Assembly: GCF_012489685.1 (NCBI RefSeq)
Contig: NC_080041.1
Location: forward strand, 98,691,205-98,755,204
DNA length: 64,000 nt
Direction: 5' to 3'
Origin: Lotus japonicus
Lineage: Eukaryota > Streptophyta > Magnoliopsida > Fabales > Fabaceae
Part shown: in pieces, positions 11,233 through 22,532 of the stretch
Layout: every line of letters starts with the position of its first letter
Position numbering within the stretch: the stretch's first letter is position 1
Notes under the pieces: model-generated
Told to the model about the DNA's origin: nothing
The model's database searches: none
The model's input: the letters and a program-made list of their open reading frames with translations, nothing else
Program-made: the position numbers and the translations under genes

Positions 11233-11761
11233 GAGGTAAGACTATATCATTAGCATATCTTAGAAAAGTTTGAAATTTGGGTTACTAAAAATAGTAGATA
11301 ATATCTGAAGATAACCAAAATCATTTTGGAGTGGAAAATTGTTTAAATTCGGATTTTTTGATTTTTAGTGATTAATTTATCAATTAAACCTTGTTTTGAC
11401 TTAAAACTTAAGCAAAATAGGAGATAATGATTTGACTTTTTTTAGGAGACTTCTAGAAGATGAGGGAAACATGGGGGAATGAATGTGATCAAATTTTAGG
11501 GTTAAGGGAATTTATTTTCAGAATTTACCCTTTTATTTTAATTAATTTCATCAAATTAAGGTTTAGTAGCTTGAAGGGCAAGCAAGCTAAGTTAACTTGG
11601 TTCTAGAACTTTGGAAAAGCTTCTAGAGAAGTGATATAACCTTAGAAAACTTAATGGAAGTCAGTTTTAACTAGTGTTTATTTAATAAATTAATTAGGGA
11701 ATATTCTAGAGATAAGTTGTTGAGTTCTATCTAGTAATTCAAAGGAAATGGGGAAGAGAAT

Positions 11762-11967
11762 GAACCAAGACTAGGGTTTAGGGAAAGGGGAGTTAAAAAT
11801 AGAAGAAAAAAAAACCACCCTCATATGATGGGATGGTCGAGTATTTCAAGGGGGATGGGTTGGTGAACCAAGACTACGGTTTAGGGAAAGGGGAGTTAAA
11901 AACAGGAAAAAAAAACCACCCTCATATGATGGACTGGTCGAGCATTTCAAGGGGGATGGGTTGGTGA
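11762..11967 (+). repeat. 103-bp tandem duplication upstream of LTR TATA box
   Basis: Two adjacent copies (11762-11864 and 11865-11967) each start GAACCAAGACTA and end GGGATGGGTTGGT, differing at a few bases. They lie just upstream of the TATA box at 11976, i.e. in the presumed U3 promoter region of the LTR. Confidence 0.8.
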
Positions 11968-11975
11968 ACCTCTCC

Positions 11976-11983
11976 TATAAATA
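11976..11983 (+). promoter_or_regulatory. TATA box of the LTR
   Basis: TATAAATA, preceded by CTCTCC and followed by the presumed transcribed region (AACTCAGTAGCTGCTTCC), fits the core promoter of a plant LTR. Its position indicates a plus-strand element. Confidence 0.5.
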
Positions 11984-12057
11984 GAACCTCAGTCAGAAGG
12001 CTAAAAACACATAACTCAGTAGCTGCTTCCCTTACTAGAAAAACTACACTTGAAACT

Positions 12058-13039
12058 AGGGTTGCTCAAAAAACCGGTCCGAACCGGATCCGGCTTACCC
12101 GAGCCCAACCCGATGCACACGGGCGGTCTAACCCCGGTTCGCGGGTCTGCGGGTTACTTGTTCGGTCCCGTACGGTTTCCAACGGGCGAATTCGGTTTTA
12201 AAAAAATTCACCCACTAGTGACCGAACCCGACCGGAACCTGTATAAAAATTTTGAAATAAAGCCTGTACACACTTGTCTGTCACGTAGCAGTGTAGCAGG
12301 CTTTAGACACATCACATTATTTCTTTCCTTCTCTCATTCTTGTCACTTTCCTGTCTAAGCTTCTAGTCTATATTAACCTAAGCTAAGCCTAGCATGCATG
12401 TGACTAAAGTCTAAAGAAATTAATAATAATTTTTCCACTGCTTCTCTTTCAAGCCTCGCCACCTAATTAATTTTCTCTGTCATAACTTTTAATATTGCAT
12501 CTGAAAGTAAGCTTCTTCTTCTCCTTTACCATGTTATTGACCCTCTTTCAATAACTAAGAACACCTCCATAACTTCAAGCAACCGGAAGCAAATAAGGAC
12601 GTCAGGTAAAGGAACGATGCAGTGCAGTTCGAGCAACAACAGAACCATGTTCTACTACGAAGCAAGGAACCCCTCAGGTCATATGTTCAAGCGAATCAGC
12701 TTCTTCTTCTTCTTCCTCCATGTCTCCAAGAAATTGCTCATGAGCTTCAGATCTAGATCCCTGAGCTTCTCCTTTTCACGGATCCATGTTTCCAAGCAAT
12801 TGTTCATGAGCAATCCAGATCTGCAAGCTTCAGATCCAGATTCCCAGCCACTACAACACATTTTTGTTGTCCCCAACCCGTTTCAACCCACCTACGATAC
12901 CCGAAATCCGCACAAACCGAACCTGCACAAACCGAAAGTATAAACGGGCGGAAGCGGATTGAAATATGAGTGTCATGGTTTTCCTCGGTTTAGCATTTTC
13001 GAGCCCGAACCCACCCTAAACCGCCCGATGCTCACCCCT
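12058..13039. mobile_element. hAT-like non-autonomous DNA element
   Basis: The direct repeat ACTTGAAACT flanks it at 12048-12057 and 13040-13049. The ends AGGGTTGCTCA and the complement of TGCTCACCCCT are imperfect inverted repeats of the AGGGGTG(T/A)GCA type common in plant genomes. Both subterminal regions are rich in CCGAACC-type motifs. The 982-bp interior has no transposase. The internal frame at 12617-12943 resembles nothing known. Confidence 0.65.
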
Positions 13040-14382
13040 ACTTGAAACTCATCAATCTCAAGTGCTCCCTCTCGCTTTTGGTGGCCGAAACCCCCTCCTT
13101 CCCTTGGTAGTTAATAGCACTTCTTCCATTCTCCAATTCTTCAAGGTCTTTCGTCTTATGCGCTATAACCTAAGGAGATAAGGGTAGCTTCTTTCATAGT
13201 GCGTGAGTCTGCTTGATTTTTATTTTCTTGCATGATACGTGAAGTGAAGGTGTTTAAGGCATTGAATTGATTGAATAATTGTCTTGGTTGTTGTTGTTTT
13301 CTCTATATTAATAACATGCTTTCTTTTGTTGAATCATTGTTGGGCGAAATATTGATTAAATGTTGTTGTTGGAAAATTAATGGAATTAACCTTGTTAGTG
13401 GTTGTTGTTTGATTAAGGGGATGTACCTTAAAATTGTTGTGGGTTGTTTGATTAAGGGGATCAGATAGACCTTAATTTTTTTGTTGGTTGTATTGATTAA
13501 GGGGATATACCTTAATCTTATTGGTGGTATTCTGATATCTTATTTTTAAAGTAGAAGATATGCTGTTTTTTTTTTTTAAATTGAAGATATGTTGTTAGTA
13601 TCTTAAATTTTGAAGATAAGGTTTTAATGAGATATGGTTGTACTCTTTTAAATTTTGAACTTCTTCAAGTTTGAAATTTGAATTTGGGATAGCTGTTTGT
13701 TGTTGATTGTTTTTCGGAGCTAACCCTTAATGTTTGCTACTTGTCTATGTGGGCGCTTAACGCTTTAGTTGATGAGCCGTAAGTGGTGAAGTCTGAATTT
13801 CTTGACGAAAAGGAGTCGATGACGAGACTTTGGAGCGGCGTAGAAGGAAGGCTTGCAAAGCGGACGTCTTTGAATAATTGTTATCTTTAAGCTTGAATTT
13901 TAATCTCGCCGAACGTCGATATTTTATTGGATTTTGAATTACGCTAGCGGTTACTTATGATTTTAATCGGTTTATCTTATTATTTCTATATGGTTATTAA
14001 AGTTATGCTTAGATATTATCATTTGCTAAAGTTTGAAAATCAAACGATTAAAGGATCAATTTTGAAAATTGAGATGAGCTAGTCAATCGGATTTTGAACT
14101 TAATGGATAATTGAATTGTTTTGGAAATGATTTGAAAATATTATCGAAAAACCTCATTTGAGTTCAAGTAAGAACTCAGGTTGTTCTGTCTAAGGCAAGA
14201 AGGGCTTTCAATGAGGCATTGTGCCCGGCCAGCTTACTTGGGAACTTCTAGGGCTATTACTTGGGTGATGATGGGCCTTTTGTTTTCGAAATATCACCCT
14301 TTACAAGAAAAAAAAAGCGAGTTAGTCCCCATATTTGTTGGGTTACTAATGTGATCCCCGGTTTAGAAATTTGGGCGTTACA

Positions 14383-15010
14383 TCCTCTTCTTCTAAGGAT
14401 TTTGCCCCTAGGCCTAGGGGGAGACCCAAAAAAGGTGATAAGAGGGGTAGTAAGAAGAGGGTCCAAGATGAGGTTTCATGTAACTTGGATGTTGTAGATA
14501 CCCCAACCTCTCTAGAGGCTCACGAAGGGAATCATCTGATGCTTCTGCCGGCAGAGTTTTCAGAACCACAAGATGTTATGACTAGGGCGAGGAATGCTTT
14601 GTTGATGGGGAAATACTTGGGCATGAGATACAATTGTACATATGAGGTTGCTATGAACCAAATGGCAGCCCAAATCCTTGCGCGGAGACCTCCCTAGGGT
14701 TATTGGTGGCTTGGTGTTTCTGGTTGAATGTGGTTGTTTTTTCCTTTGGTGTTGGTGTAGTAGTTTGTCTTTGGGTCTTTGTAATCTTATGATCTTGAGC
14801 TTTTTGGTGTTCTCTGTGGTGGCTCACTTTCTTCTTGGTTGGTTGTAGGATTCTTGTCTGTTGTATAGTTTAATGGTCTTTTACTTTGGGGACTGTCTTT
14901 CATTATGGGTGATTAGTTTTTTGTTGTTACTAATCACCATTACCTGCATTGTCTCCTTTTCAGCTTTGTTATCAAAGCTGTAATTAATATATTCTTTTGC
15001 TTTCTAAAAA
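14383..15010 (+). pseudogene. RRM-ORF1 retroelement ORF, 3' half and tail
   Basis: This continues the ORF broken at 7209. It reads RPRGRPKK, an acidic linker, then the C-terminal module ARNALLMGKYLGMRYN and a stop at 14695-14697. A T/G-rich 3' UTR follows, ending in a poly(A) run at about 15005-15016. The module aligns with TWLVGKVLGLEF of the ORF at 7815. Like that element it passes straight from ORF1 to 3' UTR with no reverse transcriptase. Confidence 0.65.
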
Positions 15011-15157
15011 AAAAAATTTCTATAAGAAATTGTGAAATTTCTGAAAAAAATAAAAGTTTCAAGTTTCAACTACTGTCATGTTTTCATAAATTTTTTGAAA
15101 CAAAATGGGTAGTTGCCTATATATAATATAGAACCACAACCCTTCAAAGATCTTACA

Positions 15158-15647
15158 ATGTCTCTATTTTAAAAAATGTGTTCTTTTATCGAGGCTTGAT
15201 CATGATCATTTTAAACACTTTGTGTTTGTCCCTCTTGTGTATCATTTACTTACTGTGAGATGGTTGTTCTCATAGATCTTCAATTTCAATAATACATCGC
15301 TCTTTGTTCTAAAAAAATGTGTTCTTTTGCTTTCCTTGCTTATGCTTGCATCATGTCCCAGTCCATTATTTGCAAAAACATTTGTAAGGGTCACAAATTC
15401 CTTGTATGGAAATCTGGACCTAACCCTCCATTGTGAATCTAAAGATGATGATATTGGACAGAAGCTTATCCATCAAGGTGTCTTTGTTGAATGGAGTTTC
15501 AACATCAATCTTTATCACAACACTTTGTTTCACTGTACCTTTCAATGGTCAAATGTCATAAAAAGGTTTGATATAGACAGAGCTGACATGGATGACTCGA
15601 TGTGCACAGTTTTCCATTGGGATATAAACCAAGATGTACCCGATTGA
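15158..15647 (+). pseudogene. S-protein homologue (SPH) pseudogene 1
   Basis: SPH proteins are small secreted cysteine-rich plant proteins of the self-incompatibility S1 family. The start region ATGTCTCTATTT (15158) is cut by a short LINE tail (15188-15311), and the frame resumes in the signal peptide (LLSLLMLASC). The mature part has the family pattern: RVTNSLYGNLDLTLHC, KDDDIG, FVEWSFNIN, FHCTFQW, FDI. It stops at IQDVPD-like sequence (stop 15645-15647), so the final GPC and CYxWN cysteine segments are missing. The 5' flank keeps the shared TATA box (about 15118-15125), 40 nt from the ATG. Confidence 0.75.
15188..15311 (+). mobile_element. LINE 3' tail inside SPH pseudogene 1
   Basis: AAAAAATGTGTTCTTTT is duplicated at 15171-15187 and 15312-15328. 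The 124 bp between are the extreme 3' end of a LINE ending ATCGCTCTTTGTTCT plus A. The same tail family (GTTGTTCTCATAGATCTT) is seen at 23245-23310. Confidence 0.75.
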
Positions 15648-15849
15648 ACCTTCATATTTGAGTGATTTGAGTATCAAAAATGTGTGTTATACATGGAATA
15701 ACTGATAAGAAATGGTTTTGTGTGTGATTTCAATATGTATTTGATAATGATGAAGCTGAAGTCAATAAATAATATGAATACAAACTAAAATATAATGTCA
15801 CTAATTCATTTCCATGGTTTATTTGATTTTTTATGAGTTTAATTTCTAT

Positions 15850-16002
15850 GCACTGATGGTGTAAAGTTTTTTTACACCGTCAATCAATCAGATTTCAAGG
15901 ACGTGAGAAAATCTCTGTTTTTATTTAATTTCATTAATTGACGTGACACATCCTTGAAATCTGATTGGTTGACGGTGTAAAAAAACTTTACACCGTCGGT
16001 GC
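15850..16002. mobile_element. Hairpin MITE (GTGTAAA type)
   Basis: Near-perfect inverted arms of about 55 bp run from GCACTGATGGTGTAAAG at the left to CTTTACACCGTCGGTGC at the right, with a short centre. Relatives with weaker arms lie at 45167-45215 and 51880-52057. Confidence 0.7.
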
Positions 16003-17200
16003 ATCATCATTTTTCTCTTTTTTTATAGGTAATGTTTTTTCGCATTTCATTTAATTTGTTATACTAATAGCTCCATTTCAGCAGAGAGTAATATACTCCC
16101 ATATTTTTTTTTGCTAGACCTGTACAAGTATCATAGTCCTAGTCTCGACACCTGTATAAGCGTCTCTACTCGCCGTATCCTATGAAGGCCTATATCTAAG
16201 GTCCTGCCCAAGCCTTATAGGGCGCGACCGGTCCACTATCAATCAGGGAAACTACTAAAATTATCATTAAATACATTTAAGATTTTCAACAAAAAAAAGT
16301 GAGTGAAATAACAATTAATTAAGATTATCCCTTGAACCCCTTAAAAATATCTCCTTCATGGGCGTCAAGCTGGTGTACCTTTCTCCAATTTTGTCAAAGT
16401 TCAGATCTCAGCCAACCTTATTTCCATCAATCGGTCGCTTGCTTTCTTCGGCAAAACCTTCTTCGGCTAGTTTTTCACGCTGGCACGTGAGATGATTCAA
16501 TTAATTTCTAACCATTACCCATTTTGGGGCGCCAACACATTCCTATATTACTTGAGCAATAAAGTGCACTTACTCATTTGCGTGTGTAGTTTTTTACCGC
16601 AACAATCGATGCAAACTACTTTAGATCAAGCCTACGCAAAATTGAAGTGAGTTCTTGCATCGGTTTCTTCGACCCAAAAGAGTCAAATTTTGGCGCCAGT
16701 TACATGACCAACACTAATATTTTTTCCCTAATTTAGAGTGCCTACCAACACTAAATTTTAACGTTCTTTTTTTGAAAGTGATCATAATATTAAAAGAAAA
16801 TCAAGGAGCCATTGAGGCTAGTACATCCGACTGAATCCAAAGAAAAACTAGCGGCGGAACCTCTTCAATTCAAACCATGTTTGGAAAAATTGAATAGTTC
16901 TTGGTCAAGTAATTAGCCACAAAATTCTAGGATCGACGAACAAAAGATATCTGAAACGAACGAAAAGATGAGACCATGTCTGTACAATCATGCAAAACAG
17001 AAAATAAATAAGAAGAACCCCACTTATTCTTACGCCAAGCCTCACATAGCTGCAAAAAATGATTGGAATTTTTTTTTACCGTCAAACATGTTAAATAAAC
17101 CATGGGAAGGAATGAATGCCATTTTATTTTAAACTTGATTCATATTAATTCAGCCTCATCATTTAAAATACATATTGATATCACACAAAACTATTTCTAA
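16003..17200. other. Intergenic DNA between SPH loci
   Basis: No gene is seen. Positions 16250-16330 are an antisense copy of the AT-rich repeats at 5640-6480. Positions 16110-16240 and 16340-16740 are unrecognised, with no coding signal. The LINE RNase H fragment at 16765-17062 is listed separately. The last 100 bp is the conserved 3' flank of the SPH gene at 17201. Confidence 0.5.
16765..17062 (-). mobile_element. 5'-truncated LINE, RNase H end
   Basis: Read on the minus strand from 17062, the sequence gives LQLCEAWRKN, then FSVLHDCTDMVSSF, ISFVRR, and, after a stop, IEEVPPLV and QSDVLASMAP. This matches the C-terminal RNase H region of the large LINE at 41100-41611 (SFVRREGNSAADY, SDVMATMAT). 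The T-run at 16768-16774 is its poly(A) end. Confidence 0.6.
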
Positions 17201-17623
17201 TCATTTGTTCCATGGATAACAAATAAATTTTAGGGGGGCTGATTTCGGAGTTCCAGCCACACATGGTCCATTCTGTTTTATACTCCAAGAGAGAAATTTT
17301 TCGGGCTCATCTCTTTCTGCTTTGTATATATCGAACCTTTTTGTGACATTTTCCCATTGAAAGGTACAATGAAAAAGTGTTGTGAAAGCAAAGTTGACTT
17401 TAAAACTCCATTCAACGGAAGTCCCCGGAGGCATATGCTTCTCTCCAAGATCATCATCTCCAGATTTGCAATGAAGGGTTAGATCCAGATTCCCAGACAA
17501 GGTATTTGTGACCCTCACAAGTGTTTTTTTAGTTTTACAAATCCAACAATTTGTTTCAGAGTCGTGACATGATGCCAGCACAAGCAAGGAAAGCAAAAGA
17601 ACACTTCTAAAGATTAGAGACAT
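17201..17623 (-). CDS. S-protein homologue (SPH), intact copy
   Basis: The 140-residue protein has no introns. Residues 1-18 are a hydrophobic signal peptide (MSLIFRSVLLLSLLVLASC), so the product should be secreted. The mature part has the S1-family pattern: RVTNTLSGNLDLTLHC52, DDDLG, VEWSFKVNF, FHC86TFQW, FDIY, NGPC121 and FIC135YPWNK. Cys26 and Cys29 are extra. A possible N-glycosylation site is N92. The ATG at 17623 was preferred over an in-frame one 51 nt upstream. It matches the start of the other copies and lies 40 nt from the TATA box, while the upstream ATG would lie at the TATA box itself. S1-family proteins act as secreted ligands, such as the pollen-rejection determinant of poppy. 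The role of most SPH members is unknown. Confidence 0.85.
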   Translation of the reverse strand: MSLIFRSVLLLSLLVLASCHDSETNCWICKTKKTLVRVTNTLSGNLDLTLHCKSGDDDLGEKHMPPGTSVEWSFKVNFAFTTLFHCTFQWENVTKRFDIYKAERDEPEKFLSWSIKQNGPCVAGTPKSAPLKFICYPWNK

Positions 17624-17661
17624 TGTAGCAATATTGATATTTTTTGATTGTGATTCTTTGT

Positions 17662-17669
17662 TATATATA
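17662..17669 (-). promoter_or_regulatory. TATA box of SPH gene
   Basis: TATATATA within the shared context GCCTATATATAA lies 39 nt from the ATG at 17623. The same block stands at the same distance in the copies at 15158, 23621, 27443 and 61588. Confidence 0.65.
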
Positions 17670-17807
17670 GGCAAATATACACTATAAACTTACCTAGTAG
17701 AAATATTATTAAAAGCAATCTAAAGATATTCTTATTTTTCTTATATTAATTTATTTAAAATCTTAAAGATACTCTTATTAAATAATAATAATGCTAATAT
17801 TAATAAT

Positions 17808-18062
17808 AATGATAACATTAAATAATAGTTTCAATTGATTTGACATAATTGTAATGATAATAATGATAATATTGTAATGACATAATTTTAAAACATTAAA
17901 TAATAATAATGATAATATTAATAATAATAATAACATTAAATAATAGTTTCAATTGACTTGACATAATTGTAATGATAATAATGATAATATTGTAATGACA
18001 TAATTTTAAAACATTACATAATAATAATGATAATATTAATAATAATAATAATAGTTTCAATT
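17808..18062. repeat. AT-rich tandem repeat, about 118-bp period
   Basis: TTTCAATTGACTTGACATAA and its neighbours recur at about 17829, 17947 and 18055. The first two units match almost throughout, and the third is shorter. It lies upstream of the SPH gene at 17201-17623. Confidence 0.7.
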
Positions 18063-18204
18063 GACTTGACATTTATATGAAAACAATATTAAATATTAGT
18101 TAATAATCTTATATAATTGTAAACTTTTCAATTTCTTATAATCATGATAATAGAATTTTTTAAAATAATAATTATAATAAAGATAATCTTAATTGACTTG
18201 ACCT

Positions 18205-18637
18205 TTACATGAACAACCATTTTAAGATGGTTTAGAGGCGTTAGGCCCAACTCCCCCAACTATAAATAGGGGATGATGACCGATTGTAAGGGACTCTTAG
18301 CTCATTTGAGAAATAACAAGCTGAAAATTCAGTTACTTTCTCTCTCTAAGCAGTTTCGCTCTCATTCTCTCTAGGAATCTCACATCACGTTCCTTGCACA
18401 TTAGGTACTATACCTCATCTCAGTGTTCATGATGGAACACTAGCAAGGTTTTAATGAGGCTCTTTCTTGGGATTTCGTCTTAGTCATTATGTGGGTTGGG
18501 GTGGGTTTTTAGCACAGCTCAGGATGTATTTTGATGCTTTAATCTCTGCTAGATCAGATTGTACTTGGTTCATGCCTTGAGTTGTTTTTGGCTCAGGCTT
18601 TTATTAATAATATACATTTCATTTTCAAAAAAGATAT
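18205..18637 (+). mobile_element. Retroposed fragment with LINE-type tail
   Basis: The stretch ends TTCATTTTCAAAAAAG after a T-rich 3' UTR-like sequence that resembles the LINE tails at 23016-23315. The left part has a TATA-like ACTATAAATAGGGG at 18260-18274 and could be LTR-derived. Exact ends and target duplication were not found. Confidence 0.35.
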
Positions 18638-19346
18638 ATTATATGTTGGTTATTATTTGAGTTAAAAATCATTGATGTGTTTAAGGGATAATCTTAATTA
18701 CTTATTATTGCAGTTATTTTGTATTGAAAATATTAATTTAATTTAATAATATATTATAGTTATTTGCTTGACTTTGGGTTCTATCAGGTATGTGGATCAT
18801 TGTTATGAAAGTGGATAAAAAATTTGGTTAATTTTGCAAAGAAGCAAAGAGGTTTTCTGCTGGGGTTGGTTATTTAATGTTTGGGCAAAGGGGATGTTTC
18901 TGCTTGACAGGATTGGAGGAGCTAGTTTTGTGCTTCTTTGCAAAGGTGTGATGCAAATTTGATGGAAGGACGGTGTTTAACACTCATGGTTTAATGTGAT
19001 GATGTGTGGGATACGTAGGCAATAATGTGCTAAGGCTCCAATGCAGATTCAATTTTAAATTCGTTGATGTGGCATGGGGTTCAAAACTTTATATGGTTTT
19101 TTTGGCATTAATTCGGTTGTGGTGACTATGGTCTTTTACATGGTGATGCATAGTTTGTTTTTATTGTATGGGTGCATTTGCTTTAATGTTGTATGCTCAC
19201 TTTGGAGGGAAATGTTCTCAAGTATTATTTATAAACCATGTCAAAATATGAATGAAACTTTCTTTTAAATTTTATTGGTACGTAATCTCTATTACATTCA
19301 GCCTCATCATTCATAGTACATATTGTGATTACATAGAATTTTTTTT
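18638..19346. other. Intergenic DNA and SPH 3' flank
   Basis: Positions 18640-18780 are a copy of the AT-rich repeats. Positions 18790-19250 hold unrecognised sequence without a convincing frame. Positions 19255-19346 match the conserved 3' flank of the SPH genes (TTTTAAATTTTATTGGTACG, TCATCATTCA), also found at 26955-27030. Confidence 0.5.
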
Positions 19347-20757
19347 CTATTTTTTGTTCCATCCATAACACATCATTTTGACGCTGGGAGTCGGAGATAT
19401 CAAGCATGGTATATCTTGTGTTATAGTCCAATTGCATTGTTTGCATATGCTCATATCCCTTACTGCATCATATATATCAAACCTGAAGTGGAGAGAAAAA
19501 CGCAGAGTTGCACAAGAAAGGGGAGATTGAATTGTGTCATCCAAAAAATGGATTTCCAAATGATACAGAGATATCGTGATTTGATAGCTATGGTTTGGGG
19601 GCAGCGGAAATGTTAGAGAGAAGATGGGGGAAAGAGTTAGACGATTGACACAACGATTTATCCTGGTTCACCCCCATAATGATAGGGCTACATCCAGTCT
19701 CCAGCAAGGCTGGGATTTCACTATGCAAGTATCAAGGACTTCTCCTACAGCAAGTATTTAACATGACTTCTCCCAGTGAGTTTGTGGGTGAAATTCTTGT
19801 TCGCCTTGGACGAAAGTGTTACACAATGTTCAAGACATTGTGTAGAACATGCATGCAAAAAATCACAAAGTTAAACGTGCTACTTAAGAAAATAAAACAA
19901 CAAAGTAAAATAACACAAGGAATTGGTAATCCAGTTCGGTGTAACGTCACCTACGTCTGGAGAGTTTTCACCCAAGAAAGGAAATCCACTATTAGTAGTT
20001 TAGGAACACCCGGTCTTACAAGAACACACATTGTTCAATGCCTTACAACCTAAACGCTACCCAGTGTATTTCTACTTAGTACTCCCCCTAAGTATGAGAG
20101 TCTCTCTCACTTTCTCTCAACAATCACTGCCACGGTGATTGAATCACAAAGTACAATAAGGATGTAGAGATTTCGACTCAACAAAACACAACAACTCAGT
20201 GCTTTTATAATCAATGGAAGCACATGAGTTGATTACGATACTCAAACAATGGACTCACAAAGAAAACCCTAATAGCACAAGCAACACAACTAATATTCCA
20301 CACCCGACAGCTAGGGTTCCTTGATCAACTTAAATAGATGTTCTTCAGTCAGTGTCTTCAATGAGCTGAGCATCAAAACGTCCATGTAGTAAAACAGAAG
20401 TAAATATTCAAAATATCTTCTTCAAAAATAAACACATTAGGACCAACTCATCACAATTACTTGGTCCACACGAATTAATTCTATTTCTCAAAATATATTA
20501 ATTCTCCAGATCACAGAAGATATGTTCAGTATATAAAACGCGTAGAATCACCGTCATATATTCAAAATTAAAAGCTTCACGTAGATACGTAAAGATCACA
20601 CAACAGCCCGAATCACATTGTTCTACCATATGCTTAGAACATTCGGTTGCACATCAGACAAAGACAATGTTGTTTGTCACATAATGAAACATATCAAACA
20701 CCTTAGAAAAAATGCAGCCAACATCAAGATAAACTTCATCAAGGCAGAATACTCAAC

Positions 20758-20990
20758 AGTAAGGACTCCTCCTTTGAGTTTACAAGGACTCCTCCTATGA
20801 GTTTATAAGGACTCCTCCTACAAGTTTATAAGGACTTCTCATATGAGTTTATAAGGACTCCTCCTACAAGTTTATAAGGACTTCTCCTTTGAGTTTATAA
20901 GGACTCCTCCTACAAGTTTATAAGGACTTCTCCTATGAGTTTATAAGGACTCATTCTATGAGTTTATAAGGACTCATCCTAGCGAGTATT
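20758..20990 (+). repeat. Minisatellite, about 23-bp unit
   Basis: About ten units of the form AAGGACTCCTCCTACAAGTT plus TAT are in tandem, alternating ACAAG, ATGAG and TTGAG in one position and CTCCT or TTCTC in another. Looser units (GGACTCCTCC...) continue to about 21090. The array lies inside the LTR-type element. Confidence 0.85.
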
Positions 20991-22502
20991 ATCCAGGACT
21001 CCTCCAAGTATTATTTCACTGCCTCTTCAGGCATTGAGTATTAGAAAGGACTCCTCCAATACAAGTATTAGACATGACTTCTCCAAAAAACAGTCTTTCT
21101 CAAGATCGTTTTCATCTACTCTAAAATCTCTTCTTCTAAGAGGGATAGTAGATCAATTAAGTTCATGAACATAAATCATTTAGGATATTTTCAACTCTAG
21201 GCTTATGATTTATGTTCTATTGCATGATACAGATAGAGAAGATTTAACTCTAAGAATATCAACTCTACATGTTTTATCAGACGATGATAAATGATGTGAT
21301 CATTAGGTGTATCATCGATGTCTGATGTTGGGCACTAAGGCTCCAATTCGCGCTTCATAGATTTGAGCATAAAGCTCAATCCTTGTGAGCATGAGCGCCG
21401 CTTCCTCCAACCTTTGCTTCTTCCCTTTATACTTTTGAGTCTTCTGTGAGCGAAAAGTAGCCGTTGCGACCCGTTGGAGATTGGCGTTCACAAAGCTTGT
21501 AGCTGTTGGATCAAACAACGTTGATGTACCATCGTCAAAGCTTGCTACTGTTTGATGGAGACTCTATGTTGTAAAGATGTGATATGTCATGTAGTAGGTA
21601 GCATAGGTCTGTGTTTCTATCTGTTGGTGTAGAGATATGGAAATCTGATAGTGACACCACGGAGCTCATTTTCATCATAGCTTTGTGTCAGATAGTTAAT
21701 CTTTAATTTGAATCTTCTGCACAAAGCTATCTTCGGCTTCAGCTTCAAGGGAGAGCTTGCTTGATTTGACGTTGCGGTAAGCTGGAGTGAGCTGCTGACT
21801 ATGTGGACGATCCTCTATGTCTTTAGTCTTCAATGCTGCTCCATATGATCTTCCTTTAGTCTTCCAGACGATGAGTGTATTTCTGCTTAGGCTTGGTCAC
21901 TCTAAGACTTCCACTCATGTCTTTCTTCCTGGCGCTGAGGTCATTGGACGATGATGGTTTAATTTTCTTCGACATTGTGCTTACCATAATCTTCCTCAAA
22001 CGATGTTTTCAGCTCTGACCAGGTTCTTCATTTGTCCTTAGAAATGGATTGTCTAGTTCGCCTTGAACAATGGGCCTAGATAATGGGTTGTGCTCCATTT
22101 CTTTATTTCTTTGATGAGAGAGAAAGAAACCTTTAATGTAGACAATTGCTCAGGCTTCCTTGGTCAATGTGCTTTGTAGAGTATCACGTGATTTCTTAAC
22201 ACTTGACTTTCTCATCAAGAGTGTCAGAGATATTTCCATTTGAATATGGCGCTCTTCTCTCTGGACACTGCGTTCTGTAATCAGTCTTGAGATAGACGTT
22301 TGAGTTGTGAACGATGCATTCAGTCTTCTCAAACGATTCATTGCCTTGACTTTGGCTCTTGCATAGTGTGCTCTTGAAGCTCTCCAATCTACTTTCATAG
22401 ATGAGCTTTGAGACTTTGTTTGAGCCTACATCAATGCTGCTCAAGCTTCTTCTCTTGTAGACGATCCTTTGGATGATGCGTCTCTTCATGTCTCTTGATC
22501 TC

Positions 22503-22532
22503 CTCTTCTTCTTCTTCTTCTTCTTCTTCTTC
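22503..22532 (+). repeat. (CTT)n microsatellite
   Basis: Ten uninterrupted CTT/TTC triplets. The antisense frame gives a lysine/arginine run that is an artefact of the repeat. Confidence 0.9.

Larger units (their letters stand above)
7210..14382 (+). mobile_element. Probable solo LTR with later nested insertions
   Basis: The element starts TGTAAGACCC and ends GGGCGTTACA, short inverted termini of LTR type. It is flanked by TCCTC at 7205-7209 and 14383-14387. Removing the later insertions at 7810-9579, about 9583-11232 and 12058-13049 leaves about 2.7 kb. That remainder has a TATA box at 11976 and no gag/pol, primer-binding site or second LTR. A long solo LTR is the simplest reading. A non-autonomous element is the alternative. 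Confidence 0.6.

Noticed and set aside
20758..20990. CRISPR-like array
   Set aside because: Units are contiguous and vary in place of having unique spacers. The genome is eukaryotic. It is a minisatellite.
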